A stretch of DNA of 64,000 bases from an uncultured Ileibacterium sp. (GTDB lineage Bacteria > Bacillota > Clostridia > Peptostreptococcales > Anaerovoracaceae), in the NCBI GenBank assembly GCA_902488835.1, contig CABTXQ010000001.1:21117-85116 (forward strand), given 5' to 3'. Position 1 is the stretch's first letter; every line of letters starts with the position of its first letter. The notes under the pieces are model-generated. The model did not search any database. It was not told the origin of the DNA and saw nothing but the letters and a program-made list of their open reading frames with translations. The translations under genes and the position numbers were made by a program. This document shows, in pieces, positions 27,375-36,290 of the stretch.

Positions 27375-28580
27375 ATGACTAAAGAAATTATCATAATTTT
27401 TAATAACATTGCAAATTTTAATAAAGAACAATATATTATGCTTTTTATATCAATAATAATTGCTTATGTTATAGGTAGTATATCTCCAGCAATGATAATT
27501 TCTAAATTGAATGGAATTGATATAAGAAAAGAAGGAAGCGGTAATGCGGGAACAACAAATGTTCTTAGGGTAATAGGTCCAAAGGCTGCCGTTATAACCT
27601 TAATTTTTGATATATTAAAGGGAATCATAGCCGTTAAGATTGGTATAGGACTAATAAATTTTAGCGGAGCCACACTATGTGCAATTTTTGTTGTTATCGG
27701 ACATATCTTTCCGGTTTTTTATAAATTTAGGGGAGGAAAAGGAGTTGCTACTGCATTTGGTGCTGTGCTTATGATAAATTGGCCTTCAGCCTTTGCCGCT
27801 TTAATACTTGTAATTATTGTCGTTGCTATTTCAAAAAAAATGTCTCTAGGCTCAATAATAGGGGCCATATCCTACCCAATATTTACATTGTATTATTTTC
27901 CGAAATTTTTTATTTTTGCTGTATGTCTTGCATTGATATTAATTATTAAACATACCGCCAATATAAAGAGACTTTTGAATAAAGAGGAAAGTACTATAAA
28001 AATTTCTGAAAAAAAAATAAAAAAAGAAGTTTCATTAAAACCAAAAGACAAGAGGAATGTTTCATTCATAGGGATGAACCGATTATTGACATCAGTTGCA
28101 AATGTTGCAAAACGAAATGGACATAATGTTATGATGTGGAGCGATGATCAACTTTTGGTTAATAATACGAGAGAAAATAATATCAATGAAGAAGCATTCC
28201 CTGATTTTCAGCTTGAGCAAAAGATACAATACACTCATCACATAATGACAGCTGCAAATAGACGGCATATGATTGTTGTAAATGGTGATTTTAAAACAGT
28301 AAGTTTACAGCTTCAAAAAATTGCAAAGAAGGCAAATAAAAACACATTAATTGTAAATCTATTATCAAGTGAATCTAATAATGCAAATATAAATAAAGAA
28401 GAAGTTATATCAATTATGAATGAAAATCCTTATGCTGAGTTATATATTTACTCTTTGCCGGAGGACATAATTATGAATAAGGATGTTAAATTCATAGTAA
28501 AATCTAGCGATAATACAAATGTTGACGAAATAAAACATGTGTTCAGCAATGAAAATATTAATGTTGAGGTAAAAAAATAG
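27375..28580 (+). CDS. plsY: PlsY glycerol-3-phosphate acyltransferase fused to a degenerate GpsA N-terminal domain
   Basis: Residues 1 to about 205 form an intact PlsY membrane enzyme. It has the three active-site motifs GSGNAGTTNVLR (54-65), RGGKGVATAFG (119-129) and HTANIKRLLNKEE (193-205). PlsY moves the acyl group from acyl-phosphate (made by PlsX) to glycerol-3-phosphate. After a Lys-rich linker, residues 227-401 follow the NAD-binding domain of glycerol-3-phosphate dehydrogenase GpsA: VSFIGM...VAKRNGHNVMMW, NNTRENN and a final strand-helix pattern. The tail stops where the catalytic domain should begin. The GxGxxG loop is degraded to GMNRLL (233-238) and GPS is replaced near 360. In relatives plsY is commonly followed by gpsA, so this looks like a fused, decayed neighbour. 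GAGGGA precedes the ATG. Confidence 0.88.
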   Translation: MTKEIIIIFNNIANFNKEQYIMLFISIIIAYVIGSISPAMIISKLNGIDIRKEGSGNAGTTNVLRVIGPKAAVITLIFDILKGIIAVKIGIGLINFSGATLCAIFVVIGHIFPVFYKFRGGKGVATAFGAVLMINWPSAFAALILVIIVVAISKKMSLGSIIGAISYPIFTLYYFPKFFIFAVCLALILIIKHTANIKRLLNKEESTIKISEKKIKKEVSLKPKDKRNVSFIGMNRLLTSVANVAKRNGHNVMMWSDDQLLVNNTRENNINEEAFPDFQLEQKIQYTHHIMTAANRRHMIVVNGDFKTVSLQLQKIAKKANKNTLIVNLLSSESNNANINKEEVISIMNENPYAELYIYSLPEDIIMNKDVKFIVKSSDNTNVDEIKHVFSNENINVEVKK

Positions 28581-28581
28581 T

Positions 28582-29901
28582 ATGAAAAAATATAATATAA
28601 TTACCTTCGGCTGTCAAATGAATGAACACGATTCAGAAAATATTGCGGGGATGCTTGAATCAATGGATTTTGAACATATTCAAGACCCATACAAGGCTGA
28701 CATAGTTGTAATGAATACATGTAGCGTAAGAGAGCATGCAGACAAGAGATTTCTCGGTATGCTAGGCCAATTTAAGAATTTAAAGAATAATAATCCTGAT
28801 TTTATAATTTGTATTTGCGGATGCATGGCACAACAGGAAAGAATAGTTCAAGAAATAAAGAGAAGTTTCTCTTGGGTGGATATTATATTCGGACCACATA
28901 CAATTGGATATTTCCCGGAACTTTTAAGAGAGAGAATAAGGACTGGGAAAAAACAGATTTATGTACTAAAAGACAGCAATGAAATTCCAATCTTTAATAC
29001 TACAAAAAGACTTTACAAGCATAAGGCCCTTATAAACATAACATATGGATGCAATAATTTTTGCACATATTGTATTGTCCCTTATACGAGGGGTAGGGAA
29101 AAGAGTAGATCCCTTTCCAATGTTATATCAGAGATCAATAGACTTGCTGATGAAGGGGTAATAGAGGTGATGCTTCTTGGACAAAATGTTAATTCCTTTA
29201 TAGATAAAGATGGCAATGATTTTTCAGATCTTATTAAAAAAATTAATGAAATTAAAGGGATTGAACGAATACGTTTTATGACGTCGCATCCGAAAGATAT
29301 ATCTGATAAGTTGATTGACTGCTATAGAGACTGTGAAAAATTATCAAATCACATACACCTTCCGGTACAATCGGGTAATAACAACGTGCTTAGAAGAATG
29401 AATAGGCACTATACTGCTGATAAATATAAGGAAATAATATGTAAACTTAGGAAGGTATCACCAGATATTTCAATAACAACAGATATTATTACGGGATTTC
29501 CAGGAGAAAGTGAAGAAGAATTTCAGGATACATTAAATCTAGTAAGAGAAATTCAATTTGATAACGCATTTACCTTCATTTATTCAAAAAGGCCTGGAAC
29601 GCCAGCTTCAAATTTTGAGGATCAGATTCCATATGAAATAAAACACAAGCGCTTTGAACGTCTTTTAGAGGTTGTAAATGAATCTGCACTCAAAAAAAAT
29701 AAAATGATTGAAAACAAAACAGTTGACGTTCTTGTCGATAAAAAAAGTCCAAAAAATGAAAATGCTTGGTCAGGAAGGACCGATGATTTCAGGTTAGTTA
29801 ATTTTTTAAGTAAAAGAAATATTGATTTAACTGGAGAAATTATTCCTGTAAAAATCAATGAGGCAAAGACCTTTAGCCTTGATGGAATAGAAATAGGCTA
29901 A
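28582..29901 (+). CDS. miaB: tRNA-2-methylthio-N6-dimethylallyladenosine synthase
   Basis: This 439-residue radical-SAM methylthiotransferase has the N-terminal UPF0004 domain (TFGCQMNEHDSE, with further cluster cysteines in NTCSVRE and CGCMAQ). The radical-SAM motif is CNNFCTYCIVPYTRGRE (about 156-172), and a C-terminal TRAM domain binds tRNA. It adds the methylthio group to i6A37. MtaB and RimO share the fold, but the CIVPYTRG context and HLPVQSGNN match MiaB. One base separates it from the plsY fusion. The usual mutS or mutL does not follow. Confidence 0.94.
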   Translation: MKKYNIITFGCQMNEHDSENIAGMLESMDFEHIQDPYKADIVVMNTCSVREHADKRFLGMLGQFKNLKNNNPDFIICICGCMAQQERIVQEIKRSFSWVDIIFGPHTIGYFPELLRERIRTGKKQIYVLKDSNEIPIFNTTKRLYKHKALINITYGCNNFCTYCIVPYTRGREKSRSLSNVISEINRLADEGVIEVMLLGQNVNSFIDKDGNDFSDLIKKINEIKGIERIRFMTSHPKDISDKLIDCYRDCEKLSNHIHLPVQSGNNNVLRRMNRHYTADKYKEIICKLRKVSPDISITTDIITGFPGESEEEFQDTLNLVREIQFDNAFTFIYSKRPGTPASNFEDQIPYEIKHKRFERLLEVVNESALKKNKMIENKTVDVLVDKKSPKNENAWSGRTDDFRLVNFLSKRNIDLTGEIIPVKINEAKTFSLDGIEIG

Positions 29902-29914
29902 AAGGAGACAATAT

Positions 29915-30643
29915 ATGAATAAAACTTTTCGTTATTTACCTTTTGTAATACTGGCAATACTACTTATACAAAATTTTAACAATGGATTATTAAATGATCC
30001 AAAATCATATTTTTCGAATATGATTTTACTTTTGCCAGGAATAATAATAGGAATTACTTTTCACGAATTTGCTCACGCTTTTGTATCTTCAAAACTTGGT
30101 GACCCAACACCTGGTGAACAGGGAAGAATTACATTAAATCCTGCTGCACATATTGATATATACGGACTTATTACACTTATATTTTGTGGATTTGGTTGGG
30201 GTAAACCAGTCCAGATAGATAACAGATATTACAAGTCAAAAAGAAGAGATGAGTTATGTGTTTCGCTTGCCGGAATTGTTATGAATTTGCTATTGGCATT
30301 TATTTTTTCACTAATACTTAGGTTTTGGTTTACGTTTTACAATGATTCTGCAATTAATCCAGATTCTTTTCAAGGAATCATAACTACAATCATTATTGAT
30401 ATTATATCGATAAACGTGGTGTTGGCAGTTTTTAATCTGATTCCTGTACCGCCACTTGACGGTTTTGCAATAATTAACAATCTGTTTAATCTCGAAAAAT
30501 TTAATTGGTACCATTCTTTATACAGTAATGGATTTATAATTTTATTGTTATTACTTGTTACCGGTGTTATAACCATGATAATGACACCTATTACTAAATG
30601 GTTAAATTATTTATTTCTTTTTAAGATTTCTGCCGGTATGTAG
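29915..30643 (+). CDS. Site-2 protease (M50) family protein
   Basis: The 242-residue product has about five membrane helices. The zinc motif HEFAH in GITFHEFAHAFVSSKLGD lies near residues 48-65, and a second metal-ligand region FNLIPVPPLDGF near 173-184. M50 peptidases cleave substrates inside the membrane. This short form lacks PDZ domains, matching the YwhC-like group whose substrates are mostly unknown. AAAGGAGA precedes the ATG. It is codirectional with miaB and the antiporter gene. Confidence 0.93.
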   Translation: MNKTFRYLPFVILAILLIQNFNNGLLNDPKSYFSNMILLLPGIIIGITFHEFAHAFVSSKLGDPTPGEQGRITLNPAAHIDIYGLITLIFCGFGWGKPVQIDNRYYKSKRRDELCVSLAGIVMNLLLAFIFSLILRFWFTFYNDSAINPDSFQGIITTIIIDIISINVVLAVFNLIPVPPLDGFAIINNLFNLEKFNWYHSLYSNGFIILLLLLVTGVITMIMTPITKWLNYLFLFKISAGM

Positions 30644-30664
30644 TAAATGAATATGGGAGGGAAT

Positions 30665-31984
30665 ATGAACGAAAAGAAACCTAATGTAAAAGCACTACTG
30701 CCAATACTGATTTTCCTGATAATTTATCTTGGAAATGGTATATATTTTGAATACATTAAGCCAGTAGAGGGACAGATGGGATTTTACATAATGTCTGTAG
30801 TAGTGGCATTTGTTATTGCTTTAGTTGTAGCGCTTATTCAAAATAGAAAATTGTCATTTGAAGACAAGATACATATTTGTGCCAAGGGAATAGGTGATAA
30901 TAATATTACAATAATGCTCTTTATTTTCCTTGTTGCAGGAGCTTTTAGCGGAATCGCAAGTGCTGCAGGTGGAGCAGAAAGTACTGCAAACATGCTTTTA
31001 AATATTATTCCTCCTCAGTTTGCTATTCCTGGTTTATTTTTAATTGCTTGTCTTATATCAATGGCAATGGGTACAAGTGTAGGTACTATTTCGGTTATTG
31101 TCCCTATTGCAGTAAATGTATCATTGTCTGCTGATCTAAACATGGCTATGTGTGTAGCAACTGTAGTAGGCGGAGCCATGTTTGGAGATAATTTAAGTTT
31201 TGTATCGGATACGACGATTGCAGCAACTAATACACAAGGTGTAGAAATGAAGGATAAATTTAAGACAAATGTAAAGGTTGCAATTCCAGCTGCAATATTA
31301 ACATTGATTATTTTGATTTTTACATCACTTGGTGGAAAATCTGTTCCAATTCAACATTATGAGTTTAATGTATGGCAGGCAATTCCATATTTTTTAGTAT
31401 TAATTGCTGCTATAATAGGTATTAATGTCTTTACTGTTTTATGCTCAGGAACTGTCTTATTCTTTATTGTAGGTCTTTCTACCGGATCCTTATCTGTGCA
31501 CAAAGGGTTTATGGCTATGGGAGATGGAACATCAGGAATGTTTGAAACAATGATTGTAACCATACTTGTTGCTTCAATAGGAGCATTGATGAGAGAAAAT
31601 GGTGGCTTTGCAGCGATACTTAAATTTATAAGAAAATATTTTCATGGCCAAAAAGGTGGAAAGTTTGGAATTGGAATTTTAACAATGCTTATGGATATTG
31701 CAACCGCTAATAATACCGTTGCAATAGTGCTTGCTGCACCTATAGCTACAGAAATAAGAGAGGATTACAATATTGACCCTAAAGAAACGGCATCACTTCT
31801 AGATACATTTTCATGTATCGCACAGGGTATAATTCCATATGGAGCTCAGCTTCTTATTGCTGCCGGGCTTACTGATGGGGCTCTTACATCACTTAATATC
31901 ATTCCATATTTATATTATCAATTCCTATTATTGATATGTGTATCGATATCGATAATCATAAAAAAGAAGCCTACACAAAATTAA
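30665..31984 (+). CDS. NhaC family Na+/H+ antiporter-like protein
   Basis: From ATG 30665 the protein has 439 residues and about 11 membrane helices. Ion-transporter superfamily marks include AMGTSVGTISVIVPIA, GGAMFGDNLSFVSDTTIAAT (the discontinuous-helix region) and a repeat of the theme at ANNTVAIVLAAPIA. The GDNLSFVSDTT segment is typical of NhaC. Members exchange Na+ for H+ or organic acids. ATG 30665 is preferred over ATG 30647 because GGGAGGG lies between the two. It ends at a 20-bp perfect terminator. Confidence 0.88.
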   Translation: MNEKKPNVKALLPILIFLIIYLGNGIYFEYIKPVEGQMGFYIMSVVVAFVIALVVALIQNRKLSFEDKIHICAKGIGDNNITIMLFIFLVAGAFSGIASAAGGAESTANMLLNIIPPQFAIPGLFLIACLISMAMGTSVGTISVIVPIAVNVSLSADLNMAMCVATVVGGAMFGDNLSFVSDTTIAATNTQGVEMKDKFKTNVKVAIPAAILTLIILIFTSLGGKSVPIQHYEFNVWQAIPYFLVLIAAIIGINVFTVLCSGTVLFFIVGLSTGSLSVHKGFMAMGDGTSGMFETMIVTILVASIGALMRENGGFAAILKFIRKYFHGQKGGKFGIGILTMLMDIATANNTVAIVLAAPIATEIREDYNIDPKETASLLDTFSCIAQGIIPYGAQLLIAAGLTDGALTSLNIIPYLYYQFLLLICVSISIIIKKKPTQN

Positions 31985-31988
31985 TACT

Positions 31989-32034
31989 AAAATAATAAAA
32001 GTCTGCAGAAAACTGCAGACTTTTATTATTTTAG
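31989..32034 (+). terminator. Strong intrinsic terminator after the antiporter gene
   Basis: Twenty-base perfect arms (31989-32008 and 32013-32032) around a 4-nt AAAA loop, ending in TTTTATTATTTT. The A-rich left arm makes it symmetric, so it could also stop transcripts from the other side. Confidence 0.92.
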
Positions 32035-32063
32035 TTGACTATATACAGAATTGGTTGTATAAT
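32035..32063 (+). promoter_or_regulatory. Orphan sigma-A promoter
   Basis: TTGACT (32035-32040), 17-bp spacer, perfect TATAAT (32058-32063). It points away from the antiporter gene into a stretch without a reading frame and faces a convergent gene. Confidence 0.8.
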
Positions 32064-32069
32064 CAAGAA

Positions 32070-32192
32070 GCGTTAGGCATCAAAAAAACTAACGATAATA
32101 GTACTATCTTAAATTAATAAAAGAACTTTAAATATTATCCTTAATAATTTTTTCTATAAAAACAGCCTGAAGCAAAACTTCAAGCTGTTTTT
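32070..32192 (+). ncRNA. Candidate small RNA (about 123 nt)
   Basis: This is the predicted transcript from the promoter at 32035 to the terminator at 32158. It contains no ATG. Its 5' end forms CGTTAG (32071-32076) with CTAACG (32089-32094) around an A-rich loop, a central AU-rich single-stranded stretch follows, and a stable 3' hairpin closes it. I recognise no known RNA family. The layout is that of an autonomous bacterial sRNA, but expression is not shown. Confidence 0.5.
32158..32192. terminator. Bidirectional terminator between candidate sRNA and sstT
   Basis: Fifteen-base arms (32158-32172 and 32178-32192) with one mismatch and a CAAAA loop. A5 and T5 ends give a T tract on both strands, so it can end the plus-strand RNA and the minus-strand sstT transcript. 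Confidence 0.85.
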
Positions 32193-32220
32193 ATAATGGT
32201 CTATTTAATTAATATATAGC

Positions 32221-33453
32221 TTATATGTTAAGCTTCTTATCTATACCAAGCTTTCTGTTATTATATAGTTCTGCAGTTGCCGTAAATAAAACATCTGATG
32301 ATGAATTAAGTGCAGTCTCACAAGAATCCTGTATAACACCACATATGAATCCTACGCCTACTACTTGCATTGATATGTCTGCAGGAAGACCGAATAGTGA
32401 ACATGCAAGAGGTATTAACAATAATGAACCTCCGGCTACACCAGATGCACCTGCAGCACTTACTGTGGTAAGAAAAACCAATAATACTGCTGAAGGAATA
32501 TCAACATTTACTCCCATTGTATTACATGCTGCAAGTGCCATAATTGCTATAGTAATTGCGGCACCTGACATATTAATAGTTGCTCCTAAAGGTATTGAAA
32601 TAGGATATGTATCATTATCAAGGCCAAGATCCTTGCAAAGCTCAAGATTTACAGGAATATTTGCAGCAGAACTTCTTGTGAAGAATGCTGTAACACCACT
32701 TCTCATTATTGTTTTGAATACTAGTGGATAAGGATTTATTCTCGTTGCAATAAATACAATCAATGGATTAATAATGAGAGCCATTACAGCCATTGTACAT
32801 ACTAGCAATAAGATAAGTGAGGCATATCTTTTTAGAGCACCTATCCCATTTGTTGATATTGAATTAAATACAAGTCCCATAACACCGAGTGGGGCAAATC
32901 TAATTACCCAGCGTACACACATTGTTATTGCATCTGAAAATTCAACTATAATATTTTTTGTAGCATCAGTTGCTGGTCTTAATGCAATTCCGATTATCAA
33001 AGCCCAAACCAAAACTCCTAAAAAATTAGCATTACTTATTGCAGTTATTGGGTTATCAACCATATTGAAAAGGACGGTTTTTAATACAGAAACTATGCCA
33101 TCAGGCGGTGTTATCTTTTCTGCAGTATCTACAAGCAGTAATGTTTGAGGAAATAAAAAACTTGCAACAACAGCTGTTAATCCGGCAGAAAGTGTACCTA
33201 CGATATAAAGGATAATTACAGTTTTCATATTTGTCTTAGTGCCTGTTTTATGTTTGGCAATGGCTGCCATAACAAGAATAAAAACCATCAAAGGAGCTAT
33301 AGCCTTTAATGCACCTACAAAAAGTTCGCCAAAGATTGATAAAAACGATAGCTGCTTAGGAAAAGAAACTGCACATATTATTCCTATAACGAGACCTATA
33401 GCTATTTGCACTATCAAACTCAATTTGTTCCATGCTTTAAATATAGATTTCAT
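32221..33453 (-). CDS. sstT: Serine/threonine:Na+ symporter SstT
   Basis: This 410-residue dicarboxylate/amino acid:cation symporter (DAACS) family protein has about eight helices and two re-entrant loops. Signatures are SGVTAFFTRSSAANIPVNL (the serine-rich hairpin) and GATINMSGAAITI (the Asn-Met motif of the Na+ site), both as in SstT. It imports serine and threonine with sodium. ATG at 33453 (MKSIFKAWNKLS) is chosen because GGAGGG (33458-33463) precedes it; an upstream GTG would overlap that SD. It is divergent from clpB. Confidence 0.93.
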   Translation of the reverse strand: MKSIFKAWNKLSLIVQIAIGLVIGIICAVSFPKQLSFLSIFGELFVGALKAIAPLMVFILVMAAIAKHKTGTKTNMKTVIILYIVGTLSAGLTAVVASFLFPQTLLLVDTAEKITPPDGIVSVLKTVLFNMVDNPITAISNANFLGVLVWALIIGIALRPATDATKNIIVEFSDAITMCVRWVIRFAPLGVMGLVFNSISTNGIGALKRYASLILLLVCTMAVMALIINPLIVFIATRINPYPLVFKTIMRSGVTAFFTRSSAANIPVNLELCKDLGLDNDTYPISIPLGATINMSGAAITIAIMALAACNTMGVNVDIPSAVLLVFLTTVSAAGASGVAGGSLLLIPLACSLFGLPADISMQVVGVGFICGVIQDSCETALNSSSDVLFTATAELYNNRKLGIDKKLNI

Positions 33454-33542
33454 AAAACCCTCCACATAATTATTTTAATAAAATGCAATAATATATGAAA
33501 TAATCTATCACATATATATCGCATATCATTCACATGGAAAAT

Positions 33543-33571
33543 ATTTTACAACATTAATTATCATATAGCAA
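33543..33571 (-). promoter_or_regulatory. Candidate promoter of sstT
   Basis: On the minus strand TTGCTA (33571-33566), 17-bp spacer, TAAAAT (33548-33543). It leaves an AT-rich leader of about 80 bases in which I see no further element. Confidence 0.55.
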
Positions 33572-33656
33572 CACAAAAAATATAATGAATATTTGTTATA
33601 AAAAATCAATGATAATAAATAGAATTTAATATAACACAAAAACATCACAATAGTTG

Positions 33657-33683
33657 TTAGCACTCTACACAATAGAGTGCTAA
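33657..33683 (+). promoter_or_regulatory. CIRCE element (HrcA operator) upstream of clpB
   Basis: TTAGCACTC (33657-33665), 9-bp spacer, GAGTGCTAA (33675-33683): a perfect match to the CIRCE consensus. It places clpB under the heat-shock repressor HrcA. hrcA itself is not in the window. Confidence 0.97.
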
Positions 33684-33741
33684 AATGTAATCGGACTAAA
33701 GAAGATTTATGTATAAACTTTACTAATTGCGAGGTGATATC

Positions 33742-36276
33742 ATGAATATAGATAAATATACGAATAAAATGCAGCAGGCGTTGATGGATTGTCAAAGTTT
33801 GGTTAATTCTCTTAATCAGCAAGAGATTACTACCGATCATTTTCATTATGTTATAATCACCGATAGTGATGGTCTCATTCCAAGGCTACTTACCGCTATG
33901 AACGTTAATTTGCAATCTTATAGGGAAGAACTTAGAAGTGTTATTGATAAGAAACCATCAGTTACTGGAAACTCGTCCCAGATATATATATCAGGAGACT
34001 TAAATAATGTTTTGATAAAATCTGAGAATATAGCTAAGGAGTTTAAGGATGAATATGTAAGTGTTGAACATGCATATTTAGCGATTCTTGATAACAATAA
34101 GGCTGATTCTTCAAGATTGATAGAAAAATATGGTATTTCAAAAGATGAATTTATGAAGGCGCTAAAAATGGTAAGAGGAAATCAAAAGATAAATAATCAA
34201 AATCCAGAAGATACATATGATGCTCTAAATAAATATGGAATTGATCTTGTTGAAGCAGCAAAAGATGGAAGAATTGATCCTGTAATTGGTAGGGATAAAG
34301 AAATTAGAAGATCAATTGAAATTCTATCAAGAAGAACAAAGAATAATCCTGTTCTTATTGGAGAACCTGGCGTGGGAAAGACTGCAGTAGTTGAAGGGCT
34401 TGCCCAAAGAATTGTTAATGGTGATGTTCCTGAAAACCTTAAAGATAAGACAATATTTAGCTTGGATATGGGTTCATTAATAGCCGGAGCAAAATACAGA
34501 GGTGAATTTGAAGAAAGACTTAAAGCGGTTCTTAATGAAATTGATAAAAGCAACGGAAGAATAATACTTTTTATTGATGAGATCCATAATATCGTAGGAG
34601 CAGGGGCTTCTGAAGGATCAATGGATGCAGGAAATCTCCTTAAACCTAAATTAGCACGCGGTGAGCTTCACTGTATAGGTGCTACAACACTTGATGAATA
34701 TAGAAAATATATAGAAAAAGATGCTGCACTTGAGAGACGTTTCCAAAAAATATTGATTGATGAACCAACTGTTGAAGACACTATATCAATTCTTAGAGGA
34801 TTAAAAGAAAAGTTCGAGATACATCATGGTGTAAGGATTACAGATAATGCACTTATTGCATGTGCTGTTCTAAGCAATAGATATATTTCAGATAGATTTC
34901 TTCCTGATAAAGCTATTGACTTAATGGATGAAGCTGCTTCAAGAATAAGAACAGACATAGACAGCATGCCAGGAGAGCTCGATGAGGTTGCAAGAAAAAT
35001 TATGCAGCTAAAAATTGAAAAAGAAGCACTTTCAAAAGAGGAAGATGAAGATAGTAAGATTAGGATGAAGTCAATAGAAAAAGAGCTTGCTGAACTAAGC
35101 TCTGAAAATGATTCTTTGATGGCGCAGTGGCAAAACGAGAAAAAAAGCATTCAGGAGCTTAAAGATAAGAAGAAGGATATAGAGTCAATAAAGCATCAGA
35201 TGGAAGAAGCGGAAAGAAAGTATGATCTTGAAACACTCGCAAAGCTCCAATATGGAGAACTACCTAAAGCCGAAAAAGAACTTGAATCTCTAAAGTTAAA
35301 AATTGAGAAATCCAATAAAGAAGGAACTTCTATAATAAAAGAAGAGGTTTCTGAAAATGAAGTTAGAGATGTAATTTCAGACTGGACAGGGATACCAGCT
35401 TCAAGGCTTGCCCAGTCAGAACGCACAAAATTACTTAACATGCCAGACATACTGCATAGAAGAGTAATAGGTCAAGATGATGCGGTTGATGCTGTATCTA
35501 AAGCTATTTTGAGAGCTAGAGCGGGTCTTAAAGAAGAGAATAAACCAATAGGATCCTTTATATTTTTAGGACCTACTGGCGTTGGTAAAACAGAGCTTGC
35601 AAAAACTTTGTGTGAGACTCTTTTCGACAGCGAAAAGAATTTGATAAGACTCGATATGTCAGAATATATGGAGAAACATAGCGTTTCAAGATTGATAGGA
35701 GCTCCTCCGGGATATGTAGGATATGAAGAAGGTGGACAACTCACGGAATCAGTTAGAAGAAAGCCATATAGCGTAATACTATTTGATGAAATAGAGAAAG
35801 CTCATCCGGATGTATTTAATATTTTATTACAGCTATTAGATGATGGAAGGCTTACTGATAATCAAGGAAGGACAGTTGATTTTAAGAATACTATTATCAT
35901 TATGACATCAAATCTTCAAAGTGATCAGCTTAACAGCTATTTCAGACCGGAATTCCTAAACAGAGTTGATGACATAATAATATTCCATCACCTTAATATA
36001 AATGACATCAAAAAAATTGTAGGCTTAACAATGAAGGGACTCATTTCCAAGCTATCAGACAAAAAAATAAGCCTTGATATTAGCGATAAAGCTATGGAAC
36101 ACATGGCAAGAGAATCTTATGATGAAGCATATGGTGCAAGACCTGTAAAAAGATATGTCCAAAGTAATTTGGAGAATGAAATTGCATCAATGATAGTAAG
36201 AGGAGATGTTCATGAAGGGGAAACGATAAGTATTGATGAGGATGAGAATTCAAAATTGATATTTAATGTCAACTAG
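33742..36276 (+). CDS. clpB: ATP-dependent chaperone ClpB
   Basis: This AAA+ disaggregase of 844 residues from ATG 33742 has the Clp-N repeat domain (about 1-140), AAA1 with Walker A GEPGVGKT and Walker B FIDEIHN, the coiled-coil middle domain (about 395-510) that defines ClpB rather than ClpC, and AAA2 with GPTGVGKT and LFDEIEKAH. ClpB works with DnaK to dissolve aggregates. GAGGTGAT precedes the ATG. The middle domain and the absence of a UVR region or ClpP-loop context argue against ClpC. Regulation is via CIRCE. Confidence 0.96.
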   Translation: MNIDKYTNKMQQALMDCQSLVNSLNQQEITTDHFHYVIITDSDGLIPRLLTAMNVNLQSYREELRSVIDKKPSVTGNSSQIYISGDLNNVLIKSENIAKEFKDEYVSVEHAYLAILDNNKADSSRLIEKYGISKDEFMKALKMVRGNQKINNQNPEDTYDALNKYGIDLVEAAKDGRIDPVIGRDKEIRRSIEILSRRTKNNPVLIGEPGVGKTAVVEGLAQRIVNGDVPENLKDKTIFSLDMGSLIAGAKYRGEFEERLKAVLNEIDKSNGRIILFIDEIHNIVGAGASEGSMDAGNLLKPKLARGELHCIGATTLDEYRKYIEKDAALERRFQKILIDEPTVEDTISILRGLKEKFEIHHGVRITDNALIACAVLSNRYISDRFLPDKAIDLMDEAASRIRTDIDSMPGELDEVARKIMQLKIEKEALSKEEDEDSKIRMKSIEKELAELSSENDSLMAQWQNEKKSIQELKDKKKDIESIKHQMEEAERKYDLETLAKLQYGELPKAEKELESLKLKIEKSNKEGTSIIKEEVSENEVRDVISDWTGIPASRLAQSERTKLLNMPDILHRRVIGQDDAVDAVSKAILRARAGLKEENKPIGSFIFLGPTGVGKTELAKTLCETLFDSEKNLIRLDMSEYMEKHSVSRLIGAPPGYVGYEEGGQLTESVRRKPYSVILFDEIEKAHPDVFNILLQLLDDGRLTDNQGRTVDFKNTIIIMTSNLQSDQLNSYFRPEFLNRVDDIIIFHHLNINDIKKIVGLTMKGLISKLSDKKISLDISDKAMEHMARESYDEAYGARPVKRYVQSNLENEIASMIVRGDVHEGETISIDEDENSKLIFNVN

Positions 36277-36290
36277 TTTATAATTCATGC

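Noticed and set aside
32225..33148. Open frames on the plus strand opposite sstT
   Set aside because: The minus strand encodes a complete SstT with SD, family motifs and terminator; the opposite frames are low-complexity shadows.
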